From Flavobacterium aestivum (GTDB taxonomy: Bacteria > Bacteroidota > Bacteroidia > Flavobacteriales > Flavobacteriaceae): a stretch of DNA of 64,000 nt. The stretch spans positions 1,364,001 through 1,428,000 of the forward strand of contig NZ_CP113977.2 of NCBI RefSeq assembly GCF_026870175.2, written 5' to 3'. Both the position numbers and the translations under genes were made by a program. The notes under the pieces are model-generated. The model did not search any database. It was not told where the DNA came from and saw only the letters and a program-made list of their open reading frames with translations. Of this stretch, positions 1 through 7,541 are shown in pieces (positions within the stretch are counted from its first letter, which is position 1; the number at the start of each line of letters is the position of its first letter).

Positions 1-1939
1 CAATTTCATTGTCATTGGCTAGATAAGACAAAACTTCTTCGCCAGTGGCGTATTGGCCGGTTTTAGTTTTCTTTTGTTTGGTTCCGCCAATTTTTAATTT
101 TTCGAATAAAATATCACCCAGTTGTTTTGGTGAAGCCAAGTTAAATTTCTCGCCTGCAGTTTCGTAGATTTTTTGTTCCAGTGCATTACTTTCGGTTGCC
201 ATTTCAACAGACATCGATTTTAAGAAAGGAACATCAAGATTGATTCCTTCTAATTCCATTGCGGCTAAAACAGGTATTAATGGAATTTCGATTTCGTCAA
301 ATAGTTTTTTGGTTTCGGCTTTGTCGAGAATCGGGCTGAAATTTTGCTTCAACTGATAGGTGACGTCTGCGTCTTCGGCAGCATATTCTTTGATATCTTC
401 TAAGGCTACCTCACGCATTGATTTTTGACCTTTTCCTTTTTTGCCAATTAAATCTTCGATGGATTTTGGCGAATATTTCAAATAGGTTTCAGACAACACA
501 TCCATATTATGACGCATATCAGGATTGATTAAATAATGCGCAATCATTGTATCGAATAGTTTTCCTTTTATTTGGATACCATAATTCGAAAGAATTTTTA
601 AATCGTATTTTACGTTTTGACCAATTTTTTCGATGTTCTCATTTTCAAAGAAAGCTTTGAATTTGTCAGCTAAAATTTGAGCCTCTTCCTGGTTTTCAGG
701 AAACGGAACATAAAAGGCTTTCCCTTTTTCGAAAGAAAATGACATTCCAACCAGTTCAGCATTCAAGGCATCAATTCCGGTAGTTTCAGTGTCAAAGCAT
801 ACGGAAGTTTGATTGAGTAGATTTTGCAACAACAATTTTACGGCAAAATCACCTTGAATTGTTTGGTAAAAATGTTCTGTGTTTTCTAAAGTGGCATAAT
901 GCGAACTTGATTTTACCTCGCCAGTTTCTTCATCCGAAAATCCAAATAAATCAAATTGGTCTTCATTAGATTTCTTAGAGGGAGCTTTTTTAGCTGGTTG
1001 AGATTGGTCAGAAGTTCCATTTCCGTTCGTTTCAATCTCGTCATATTCTTTTCCGGTTCCAAAGAATTTATCAAACTGAGCTTTCATTTGGCGAAATTCC
1101 AATTCTTGGAATAATTCGTCTGTTTTTTCAACATCTGGTTTAGATAATTCGTAGTCACTTGCATTAAATTGAACTGGGCAATCGAGCAAAATAGCGGCTA
1201 ATTTTTTAGACAAAATTCCTTTGTCGGCATTAGCTTCAATTTTTTCTTTCATCGCGCCTTTTAGTTTGTCAGTATTAGCCAAAAGGTTTTCCATCGAACC
1301 AAATTCCTTAAGTAGTTTTTTGGCTGTTTTTTCTCCAACACCTGGTAAGCCCGGTATGTTATCGGCAGCATCCCCCATCATTCCCAAATAGTCGATTACT
1401 TGTTCTGGGCGTTCTATTTCGAATTTTTCTAAAACTTCTGGGATTCCCCATATTTCTATGTCGTTCCCCATTCTTGCAGGTTTGTACATAAAAATATTTT
1501 CGGAAACCAATTGTGCAAAATCCTTATCTGGAGTTACCATAAAAACTTTGTAATCTTCTTTTTCTGCCTGTTTGGCCAAAGTTCCTATTAAGTCATCGGC
1601 CTCAAAACCCGGAACTTCGATAATAGGAATGTGCATTGCTTTTAATAATTCCTGAATATAAGGAACGGCTATTTTTATGGCCTCTGGGGTTTCGTCACGA
1701 TTGGCTTTGTATTCTTGGTACATTTCGTAGCGATAGGTGCTTCCACCTTTATCGAATGCTACTGCTAAATGGTCGGGTTTCTCTCTTTTGATAACATCCA
1801 TCAAGGCATTCATAAATCCCATAATGGCGGATGTGTCCATTCCTTTGGAATTGATTCTTGGGTTTTTTATAAAGGCGAAATAGCCGCGAAAGATAAGCGC
1901 GTATGCGTCGAGTAGAAAAAGTCTTTTTTGGGTTGACAT
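1..1939 (-). CDS. polA: DNA polymerase I (3' part cut off by window edge)
   Basis: Reading the complement from the ATG at 1937-1939 gives an open frame of 646 codons that runs off the left edge, so the gene is partial here. It starts MSTQKRLFLLDAYALIFRGY, the 5'-nuclease domain of PolA, with the acidic residues of FEADD (about residue 112) and GDAADNIPG (about 189). The 3'-5' proofreading domain follows and looks active: Exo I FDTETTG (D383, E385), Exo II NVKYD (D446) and Exo III YAAEDAD (D523). The thumb begins near residue 600 (LASPKQLGDILFEKLK); fingers and palm lie outside the window. A linker at about 300-345 is rich in Ser/Lys/Asp. It would act in Okazaki-fragment maturation and repair. 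No clear TAnnTTTG promoter was seen upstream. Confidence 0.95.
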   Translation of the reverse strand, partial: MSTQKRLFLLDAYALIFRGYFAFIKNPRINSKGMDTSAIMGFMNALMDVIKREKPDHLAVAFDKGGSTYRYEMYQEYKANRDETPEAIKIAVPYIQELLKAMHIPIIEVPGFEADDLIGTLAKQAEKEDYKVFMVTPDKDFAQLVSENIFMYKPARMGNDIEIWGIPEVLEKFEIERPEQVIDYLGMMGDAADNIPGLPGVGEKTAKKLLKEFGSMENLLANTDKLKGAMKEKIEANADKGILSKKLAAILLDCPVQFNASDYELSKPDVEKTDELFQELEFRQMKAQFDKFFGTGKEYDEIETNGNGTSDQSQPAKKAPSKKSNEDQFDLFGFSDEETGEVKSSSHYATLENTEHFYQTIQGDFAVKLLLQNLLNQTSVCFDTETTGIDALNAELVGMSFSFEKGKAFYVPFPENQEEAQILADKFKAFFENENIEKIGQNVKYDLKILSNYGIQIKGKLFDTMIAHYLINPDMRHNMDVLSETYLKYSPKSIEDLIGKKGKGQKSMREVALEDIKEYAAEDADVTYQLKQNFSPILDKAETKKLFDEIEIPLIPVLAAMELEGINLDVPFLKSMSVEMATESNALEQKIYETAGEKFNLASPKQLGDILFEKLKIGGTKQKKTKTGQYATGEEVLSYLANDNEI

Positions 1940-2131
1940 AAAAATAATATTAGTCTGTAAAAATAAACAATTGGGTTTTAAAAATGATTCGGTTCTTAAA
2001 ATTAATTTGATTGAACTTATAAGTGATTTATGATATTAATATTGCCAAACTTCTTTAGTAATTATTGTTTAGAAACCAATATTTGTTGTAAATCGTTAAT
2101 CTAAAGTTAAAAAAATTAAGATGTAAGTTTT

Positions 2132-2166
2132 CTTCATTTTCTCTTCATTTTGCGAAAGTAATTTTG
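2132..2166 (+). promoter_or_regulatory. Promoter with tandem CTTCATTTT direct repeat (response-regulator-type site)
   Basis: CTTCATTTT occurs at 2132-2140 and again at 2143-2151, exactly 11 bp apart, and is followed after 7 bp by TAATTTTG (2159-2166), a match to the Bacteroidota -7 element TAnnTTTG. No TTG sits at the -33 distance; the direct repeat occupies that place, which is the geometry of an activator-dependent promoter. The same arrangement with the same spacing precedes the second small gene at 4736-4770. Direct repeats one helical turn apart are typical of OmpR/PhoB-family sites, and such a regulator is encoded next door. The link to that regulator is inference. Confidence 0.7.
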
Positions 2167-2208
2167 ATCTGTAAAATAAAAAGATATTAATTTTAAATTT
2201 TAGAAATC

Positions 2209-2406
2209 ATGAGAAATTTATTGATGTTATTAGTAGCAGTTTTAGGTACAAGTGCAATGGTTCATGCATTTCCTGCAAAAGATGTAAAATCAACTTCTGT
2301 AAAAGAAATTAAAATGACAAAACACCCTAAACATAAATCTAACAAAAAAGCAAAAGCAGAAAAAAGTGAAGCTCCAAAAGCTGAAACAGCAAAAGCCAAA
2401 AAATAA
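2209..2406 (+). CDS. Small secreted Lys/Ala-rich protein (Asr-like), copy 1
   Basis: 65 codons: a clear signal peptide (MRNLLMLLVAVLGTSAMVHA, likely cut before FPAK) and a mature part of about 45 residues, roughly one third lysine, with Ala, Glu, Ser and some His and no hydrophobic core. The composition suggests a disordered basic periplasmic or exported peptide. The closest resemblance I can name is enterobacterial acid-shock protein Asr, also a signal peptide plus Ala/Lys/His/Thr-rich tail controlled by OmpR-family regulators; this is a resemblance of type, not shown homology. A paralogue lies at 4812-5015, and the two leaders are also alike (both atcATGAGAAA at the start). A terminator at 2472 separates it from the downstream two-component genes. 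Function unknown. Confidence 0.75.
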   Translation: MRNLLMLLVAVLGTSAMVHAFPAKDVKSTSVKEIKMTKHPKHKSNKKAKAEKSEAPKAETAKAKK

Positions 2407-2471
2407 TTGATGTTTCTGTTTTGATTGCATATGAGGATTGACGCAAAACAAAAGGGTTAATTGTTTTTGTG

Positions 2472-2503
2472 AAAGCCAGTGGAGAAATTTACTGGCTTTT
2501 TTT
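2472..2503 (+). terminator. Intrinsic terminator after the first small gene
   Basis: Stem AAAGCCAGT (2472-2480) pairs with ACTGGCTTT (2491-2499) and runs into a T-tract. It isolates the small gene's transcript from the regulator gene at 2594. Confidence 0.85.
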
Positions 2504-2593
2504 GTATTTTAGATACGTTAAACTTTAATGACGTAATGTGTTTTAATTTTTAATTAGTTGTTACATAGAGTGTTTTTTAAATTATAATCATTT

Positions 2594-3268
2594 ATGAAAA
2601 TTCTTATCGTTGAAGATAATCCCGAGTTGGCTCTGGAAGTGAAAGAATATCTTTCCGGCAATGGCTATATCTGTAAAATTTCAAAGAATTGCGAAGAGGC
2701 ATTGGAGGAAATCAATAGTAATGATTACGATATCATGCTTTTGGATTTAGGGCTACCTGATGGAAGTGGTTTTGATGTTTTAAAGAACATTCGCAAAACC
2801 GATTCTAAAGTTGCAGTAATCATTATTACAGCCCAAGGAGAATTAGAAGACAGAATAAACGGATTGCAACTTGGCGCCGATGATTATTTGACAAAACCTT
2901 TTGCTTTGACAGAATTAGGTGCTCGTTTGTTTGCCATTATTCGCAGAATGCACGGTTATACTGTCAATCAGTTGGATATTCATGGGTTTAGTTTGCAATT
3001 ACAGGATTACAAAGTGAGTTATAATGAGGTTCCAATAAATCTAACCAAAAAAGAGTTTGATATTTTTCAGTATTTAGTCTTAAACAAAAATCGGGTAATA
3101 ACCCGTTTGCAATTGACCGAGCATATTTGGGGTGATATTCTGGAAGTAAATTCTGATTCTAATTTTATAGATGTTCATGTTCGAAATCTAAGAAAAAAAT
3201 TAGATAAGCATTCGCCAATTGAATGGTTTGAAACCGTTAGAAATGTAGGGTATAGGATAAATGTTTAA
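2594..3268 (+). CDS. OmpR/PhoB-family response regulator
   Basis: 224 residues. The receiver domain covers about 1-115 with the acidic pocket E7/D8, phospho-acceptor D51 (LLDLGLPDGSG), T79 and K101 (DDYLTKPF), all present. A winged-helix DNA-binding domain follows (about 124-224), with the recognition-helix region around DVHVRNLRKKLD and the wing VRNVGYRINV. It sits about 105 bp upstream of its sensor kinase in the same direction. The pair lies between two small secreted-protein genes whose promoters carry matching direct repeats, the likely targets. No such repeat was found before this gene itself, so autoregulation is not supported. A complete, standard regulator; the input signal is unknown. 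Confidence 0.92.
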   Translation: MKILIVEDNPELALEVKEYLSGNGYICKISKNCEEALEEINSNDYDIMLLDLGLPDGSGFDVLKNIRKTDSKVAVIIITAQGELEDRINGLQLGADDYLTKPFALTELGARLFAIIRRMHGYTVNQLDIHGFSLQLQDYKVSYNEVPINLTKKEFDIFQYLVLNKNRVITRLQLTEHIWGDILEVNSDSNFIDVHVRNLRKKLDKHSPIEWFETVRNVGYRINV

Positions 3269-3271
3269 TTG

Positions 3272-3367
3272 GCTATAAGCAATAAGCTTTAGGCAATATG
3301 CAAAAAAGCAATTGGGGAAATGTATAACTGAAAACTCATAACTCATAATTCAAAACTCATAACTATA
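3272..3367. repeat. Degenerate heptanucleotide-periodic repeats before the kinase gene
   Basis: Two blocks with strict 7-bp period. In 3272-3306, five successive heptads all begin with GC (GCTATAA, GCAATAA, GCTTTAG, GCAATAT, GCAAAAA). In 3326-3367, six heptads all begin AACT or AATT (AACTGAA, AACTCAT twice, AATTCAA, AACTCAT, AACTATA). The second block ends 6 bp before the ATG of the sensor kinase. Similar 7-bp-periodic blocks occur before actB and tsaB. Confidence 0.7.
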
Positions 3368-3373
3368 TAGGAC

Positions 3374-4708
3374 ATGAAAATTAAACATCAGCTGGCTATT
3401 TTTAATGCATTATCACGTTTGTTGCTGGTTTTAGTTTTATGGCTAATGCTTCCTGTTTTGGTCGAAAAAGTGGTTTATAGTCACATGAATAAAAGTTTGC
3501 TGGAGAAAAAGCAAAAGTTCATTGAGCACTTGGACAAGGAAGAAATAAATGATTTTATTGTCCGAAATGATACTTCCGAGACTTACGCCAGTTTTTCAAC
3601 TTTGCATAGCGAATTTCTTCAGCTATCAAGAGAGCCTTCTAACAACAAAATAAACCAAACCCTTTTTGTCACAGAACCAAGAATAATTGAAGAAGAGCGT
3701 AATGATTATAGAATTCTTCAATATTATTTTAAATATGAAAACACAAACTACCTTTTGGAGATAGGAAACAGTTTAAGTGAAATTAATGACCTTACTTTTG
3801 TAATTCGGCTTTTTTTCATAATTGTATTAATTATAATTGTTGTCATTACTTTTCTGGCGGATACTTTTTATATCGAATATTTATTAAAGCCTTTTTATAA
3901 AATCATTGATACTAAAATTCGTCATGTAAACGAACCTGAAGCTTTTGACCACACTCCAATTAAAGCACATTCTACGGATTTTGAGGAATTGGATACGGTT
4001 TTAAATCAGATGATGGACAGAATCACGGAGTTGTTTAAAAAAGAGAAACAATTTATTGCCAATGTTTCCCATGAATTATTGACTCCCATTGCATTATTGA
4101 AAAACAAATTCGAAAATTTACTTCAAAACGAATCTTTGGATGATGAAGCAGTAGATAAAATTGTGGGTTCACTGAGTACATTAGATTTGTTGAAAAAGGT
4201 AATTGCCAATTTGTTGTTGATTTCAAAAATCGAAAACAACCAATATGAAGCAAATGAAGTAATTGATTTTGATGCTATAATCACAGATTTACTAACCGAT
4301 CTGCAAGACAGAATTGAAGACAAGGAATTATCTTTTAATAAAAATTTGGAGCATCATTTTAAATTCAGAGGAAATGCAACACTGATGCATATTCTTTTTT
4401 ATAATTTAATTGTCAATGCTATTAAATACAATAAGCCATTGGGTACAATAGAAATTAATGACGGTTATATGCAAGGAAAATATTTTTTGTCAGTTTCAGA
4501 TTCGGGTATCGGGATGAATGAGAAGCAACAGCAAAATGTCTTCAAGCGATTTGCCAGAGTAAGCTCTGATCAGGAAGGACAAGGGTTGGGGCTTGCAATT
4601 GTTGAAAGTATCGCTCAGTTTCATCATATTGCCATTGAGATAAAATCGGAAATAAACGTTGGAACTACTTTTCTTTTGATATTTCCAAATGAGTCAAAAC
4701 CCAATTAA
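3374..4708 (+). CDS. Sensor histidine kinase
   Basis: 444 residues. TM1 at about 12-35, an extracytoplasmic stretch of about 100 residues, and TM2 at about 141-164 enclose the sensor region, which I do not recognise. The HisKA domain carries H233 in SHELLTP, a variant of the usual SHELRTP with Leu replacing Arg. The ATPase part has an N box (FYNLIVNAIKYNK), G1 DSGIGM and G2 GQGLGLAIV, so the enzyme should be active. It lacks a HAMP domain that I could clearly identify; a short linker joins TM2 to the kinase core. It is the cognate partner of the regulator at 2594, and its mRNA leader contains the heptad repeats. Signal unknown; an envelope or pH stress would fit the neighbouring Asr-like genes but is inference. 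Confidence 0.9.
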   Translation: MKIKHQLAIFNALSRLLLVLVLWLMLPVLVEKVVYSHMNKSLLEKKQKFIEHLDKEEINDFIVRNDTSETYASFSTLHSEFLQLSREPSNNKINQTLFVTEPRIIEEERNDYRILQYYFKYENTNYLLEIGNSLSEINDLTFVIRLFFIIVLIIIVVITFLADTFYIEYLLKPFYKIIDTKIRHVNEPEAFDHTPIKAHSTDFEELDTVLNQMMDRITELFKKEKQFIANVSHELLTPIALLKNKFENLLQNESLDDEAVDKIVGSLSTLDLLKKVIANLLLISKIENNQYEANEVIDFDAIITDLLTDLQDRIEDKELSFNKNLEHHFKFRGNATLMHILFYNLIVNAIKYNKPLGTIEINDGYMQGKYFLSVSDSGIGMNEKQQQNVFKRFARVSSDQEGQGLGLAIVESIAQFHHIAIEIKSEINVGTTFLLIFPNESKPN

Positions 4709-4735
4709 AAGTTAATTTTTTATAGAAGCCCAGAA

Positions 4736-4770
4736 CTTCATCTAATCTTCATTTTTCATGAATAAATTTG
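4736..4770 (+). promoter_or_regulatory. Promoter with tandem CTTCAT direct repeat, second copy
   Basis: CTTCAT at 4736-4741 and CTTCATTTT at 4747-4755 are 11 bp apart; TAAATTTG (4763-4770) fits TAnnTTTG. The second repeat starts 16 bp before the -7 element, exactly as at 2143/2159. The distance from the -7 element to the start codon (42 bp) also matches the first promoter (43 bp). Confidence 0.7.
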
Positions 4771-4811
4771 ACTTATTAATAAACTAATTATTAATTTAAA
4801 AACTTAAAATC

Positions 4812-5015
4812 ATGAGAAAATTATTGATGGTATTGGCAGTAGCTTTAGGTACAACAGTTATGATGAGTGCTCAAACTGCACCAACTCAAACTAAACCAGC
4901 CAAAGAAGTAAAAGCTACTAAAAAAGAAGCAAAAAAAACACATAAATCAGAAGCGCACAAAGCAGAAGCTAACAAAATGGCTACTACTACAGAGAGTGCA
5001 GCACCAAAAAAATAA
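4812..5015 (+). CDS. Small secreted Lys/Ala-rich protein (Asr-like), copy 2
   Basis: 67 codons. Signal peptide MRKLLMVLAVALGTTVMMSA, probably cut before QTAP, then a basic low-complexity tail rich in Lys, Ala, Thr and Glu with two His. It is a paralogue of the product at 2209: the signal peptides align almost residue for residue and both contain an AK(D/E)VK motif early in the mature part. It has its own promoter with the same direct repeat and its own terminator at 5084, so it is a single-gene unit just downstream of the sensor kinase. Function unknown; an exported buffer-like or envelope-protecting peptide is one possibility by analogy with Asr. Confidence 0.75.
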   Translation: MRKLLMVLAVALGTTVMMSAQTAPTQTKPAKEVKATKKEAKKTHKSEAHKAEANKMATTTESAAPKK

Positions 5016-5083
5016 TCAATCCTTAGTGAGTGAATATTTTATGGAATATTTCTAGTGATGTTATAAGTTGGTTTTAATAGGTG

Positions 5084-5119
5084 AAAAGGGGAGACAAAGA
5101 AATTTGCTCCCCTTTTTTT
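5084..5119 (+). terminator. Intrinsic terminator after the second small gene
   Basis: AAAAGGGGAG (5084-5093) pairs with CTCCCCTTTT (5107-5116), followed by more T. Confidence 0.88.
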
Positions 5120-5200
5120 GCGTTAAAATTATGATAATATGAGTAGTAAGCATTTTCAATAGTTGTTACTTTTGTTACTTTGTATAAAATTTATAAAATA

Positions 5201-6436
5201 ATGATCTTACGTTTATTCCTTATAGGTGCCATTCTTTTTGTTATTGAGCTTTATGCCTTTCAGGCTGTTAAAACTTTAATTAAATTAAGATGGGCACTGA
5301 TTTCATATCAAATAATAAGTCTCTTTCTTTTTGTATTTATCCTTTATTCTTTCACGCAATTCGACCGTTCGGTTGGGCAAACCAAGCAAACTATGTTTAC
5401 AATGGGCTTGTTGCTGGTTGTTTATCTTCCTAAAATTGTAATGACAGTAATTCTTTTGGGAGAAGATGTGTTTAGATTGACAGCTGGAGCAATTAATTAT
5501 TTTATTGATAATAATAGTAATACTGATTTTTTACCTTCCAGGCGTAAATTTGTTAGTCAAATAGGTTTAGGATTGGCTTCGATTCCTTTTTTATCTTTGA
5601 TATATGGAATATTTGAGGGGAGATATAATTATAAAGTTATAAAGCAAGCAATATATTTTCCGGATTTGCCAGATGCGTTTGATGGTTTTACCATTACTCA
5701 AATTTCGGATGTTCATAGTGGTAGTTTTGATAATCACGAAAAAATTAACTACGCTATTGATTTAGTAAATGAACAAAATTCGGATATGATTTTGTTTACC
5801 GGTGATATTGTTAATACTCATGCCAAAGAGATGCATCCTTGGATTGAGACTTTTAACAGAATTAAGAAACACAAGTATGGTAAATTTTCGGTTCTGGGAA
5901 ATCACGATTATGGTGAATATGTAACTTGGCCAACGGATAAGGCAAAAGAAGAAAATTTTGACGCCATAAAGAGTTTATATGGTCAAATTGGGTTTACATT
6001 ATTATTGAACGAACATACATTCATCGAAAAAGATGGCGATAAGATTGCTTTAGTAGGTGTAGAAAATTGGGGACATAATTTCAAGAAAGCTGGTGATTTG
6101 AAAAAAGCTTCTCAGCATTTAGCCAAAGAGGATTTTAAAATCTTAATGAGTCATGATCCAAGTCATTGGGATCATGTAGTTCAACACGATGAAAAGAATT
6201 TTCATCTAACTTTATCCGGACATACACACGGAATGCAATTTGGGATAGAAATTCCAGGTTATTTCAAATGGAGTTTGGCACAATATGTGTATAAACAATG
6301 GGCAGGATTATATGAAAACGCAGGCAGATATGTGTATGTGAACCGAGGATTTGGTTTTCATGCTTACCCAGGTCGGGTAGGAATTATGCCTGAAATAACA
6401 GTTGTTAAACTAATAAAGGGTGAAAAATTAGCATAA
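5201..6436 (+). CDS. Membrane-anchored metallophosphoesterase (calcineurin-like)
   Basis: 411 residues from the ATG at 5201; an in-frame TTG at 5180 is less likely because it would sit in the A/T-rich leader. About three hydrophobic segments fill the first 95 residues. Next comes a twin-arginine-like stretch (SRRKFVSQIGLGLASIPFLSL), as seen in YkuE-type enzymes, and then the catalytic domain. Metal ligands are all visible: SDVH, TGDIVN, GNHD, SHDPSHW and GHTHGMQ. The family hydrolyses phosphomono- or diesters with two metal ions; the substrate here is unknown. The domain should face the periplasm if the Tat-like segment acts as a membrane passage. It may be co-transcribed with the next gene, but a TAnnTTTG motif lies between them. 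Confidence 0.88.
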   Translation: MILRLFLIGAILFVIELYAFQAVKTLIKLRWALISYQIISLFLFVFILYSFTQFDRSVGQTKQTMFTMGLLLVVYLPKIVMTVILLGEDVFRLTAGAINYFIDNNSNTDFLPSRRKFVSQIGLGLASIPFLSLIYGIFEGRYNYKVIKQAIYFPDLPDAFDGFTITQISDVHSGSFDNHEKINYAIDLVNEQNSDMILFTGDIVNTHAKEMHPWIETFNRIKKHKYGKFSVLGNHDYGEYVTWPTDKAKEENFDAIKSLYGQIGFTLLLNEHTFIEKDGDKIALVGVENWGHNFKKAGDLKKASQHLAKEDFKILMSHDPSHWDHVVQHDEKNFHLTLSGHTHGMQFGIEIPGYFKWSLAQYVYKQWAGLYENAGRYVYVNRGFGFHAYPGRVGIMPEITVVKLIKGEKLA

Positions 6437-6450
6437 TTAGTTTTAAATGC

Positions 6451-6458
6451 TAAATTTG
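6451..6458 (+). promoter_or_regulatory. -7 promoter element TAAATTTG
   Basis: TAAATTTG followed by CA, about 50 bp upstream of the thioredoxin-like start at 6510. No TTG at the right -33 distance. It overlaps an in-frame ATG at 6447, which argues that the real start is 6510. Confidence 0.45.
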
Positions 6459-6509
6459 CAAGATAATATCTCTTTTCGAAAAGTATTAGAAATTAAATAT
6501 TTTGGTTTT

Positions 6510-6806
6510 ATGTCAAAATTTGGAGAACTTATAAACGCTCAAGTTCCTGTGTTAATAGATTTTTACACAGATTGGAACGAACCTTCAGTATCAATGCATC
6601 CCGTTATTAAAGATGTAGCTGCAGCACTTGGTGATAAAGTGAAGGTGGTAAAAATAGATGTAGATAAAAATCAAGAACTAGCCGATGCTCTACGTATCAA
6701 AGGTCTTCCTACATTGATGATTTATAAAGAAGGGCTAATGGTTTGGAGGCAATCTGGAGAACTAGATGCCAATACTATTATTGGAATAGTTCAAGAGCAG
6801 ATCTAA
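6510..6806 (+). CDS. Thioredoxin-fold protein lacking the CxxC active site
   Basis: 98 residues from the ATG at 6510 (MSKFGELINAQVPVLIDFYT), the usual thioredoxin length; an upstream in-frame ATG at 6447 adds 21 residues with no family similarity and overlaps a promoter motif. The fold signature is clear: VPVLIDFYTDW, KVVKIDVDKN and the cis-proline loop GLPTL. However, where WCGPC should be it reads WNEPSVSMHP, and the whole protein has no cysteine. It therefore cannot act as a disulfide oxidoreductase; a structural, chaperone or binding role is likely. The gene converges on the deacetylase, whose stop lies 12 bp away. Confidence 0.85.
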   Translation: MSKFGELINAQVPVLIDFYTDWNEPSVSMHPVIKDVAAALGDKVKVVKIDVDKNQELADALRIKGLPTLMIYKEGLMVWRQSGELDANTIIGIVQEQI

Positions 6807-6818
6807 TTCAACACCCTC

Positions 6819-7457
6819 TTATCGAATTATATCAAATTCAAATCCTTTTTGTTTTAGTATTGCTATGGACTTGGGTAGTGTGTATTCTAAGTTTTTGTAT
6901 GCTTTTATACTATCGTGAAAAACAATTACACTTCCTGATCGTGTATTTTGTAATACATTCTCTAAACATTTTTCTGGAGTAATGCTTTGGTCGAAATCGG
7001 CACTAAGAACATCCCACATAATTATTTTGTATCCTAATTGGCGTAGTTTTTTGGACTGCGTAGTTTTTATTTTGCCATAAGGCGGACGAAATAGAAGGGA
7101 GGGTAGATTTAAAATTTTTGAGATTTCAAACTTGCACAAGTTGATGTTTTCTAAATATTCTTCAATTGAAGTTTTCCATCCGTTGCGATGATTGTAGGTG
7201 TGATTTCCTATTGTATGTCCGTTATCTATGATTCTATTAAAAAGAGCTGGATTTTTCTCGATGTTTTTTCCAATACAGAAAAAAGTAGCTTTTATTTGAT
7301 GCTCTTTTAGTATGTCTAATACCCAAGAGGTGATTTCAGGTGTTGGACCATCATCAAAAGTCAAATAGATTTTATTCTCCATATTAGGAATGTCCCAAAT
7401 ATAGTTGTGGAAAATTCTTTTGATGAGCGAATTTGTTTTAATCCAATAGAAATTCAT
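6819..7457 (-). CDS. Polysaccharide deacetylase (NodB domain, CE4)
   Basis: 212 residues. All five CE4 motifs are present: TFDDGP (metal and base), HTYNH (metal), RPPYG, WDVLSADFD and FHDS. It lacks an obvious signal peptide; the first 25 residues are basic and aromatic. The family removes N-acetyl or O-acetyl groups from sugar polymers such as peptidoglycan or exopolysaccharide; the substrate cannot be read from the sequence. It follows the DUF2723 gene on the same strand, but a terminator between them suggests a separate transcript. It is convergent with the thioredoxin-like gene and no terminator was seen in the 12-bp gap. Confidence 0.9.
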   Translation of the reverse strand: MNFYWIKTNSLIKRIFHNYIWDIPNMENKIYLTFDDGPTPEITSWVLDILKEHQIKATFFCIGKNIEKNPALFNRIIDNGHTIGNHTYNHRNGWKTSIEEYLENINLCKFEISKILNLPSLLFRPPYGKIKTTQSKKLRQLGYKIIMWDVLSADFDQSITPEKCLENVLQNTRSGSVIVFHDSIKAYKNLEYTLPKSIAILKQKGFEFDIIR

Positions 7458-7487
7458 CTTTCAATAGTGTAATTAAACTTGGTTTAA

Positions 7488-7524
7488 ACAAAAAATGTAG
7501 TGCCTTTTTATTAGCACTACATTT
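7488..7524 (-). terminator. Intrinsic terminator of the DUF2723 gene
   Basis: 11-bp perfect stem, AAATGTAGTGC (7493-7503) with GCACTACATTT (7514-7524), followed on the minus strand by a T-rich tract (A-run 7488-7495 on plus). Confidence 0.85.
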
Positions 7525-7541
7525 CATGAATTCAATTGATG

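Noticed and set aside
6743..6982. Open frame over the trx-like/deacetylase junction
   Set aside because: It overlaps the ends of two well-supported convergent genes in another frame.
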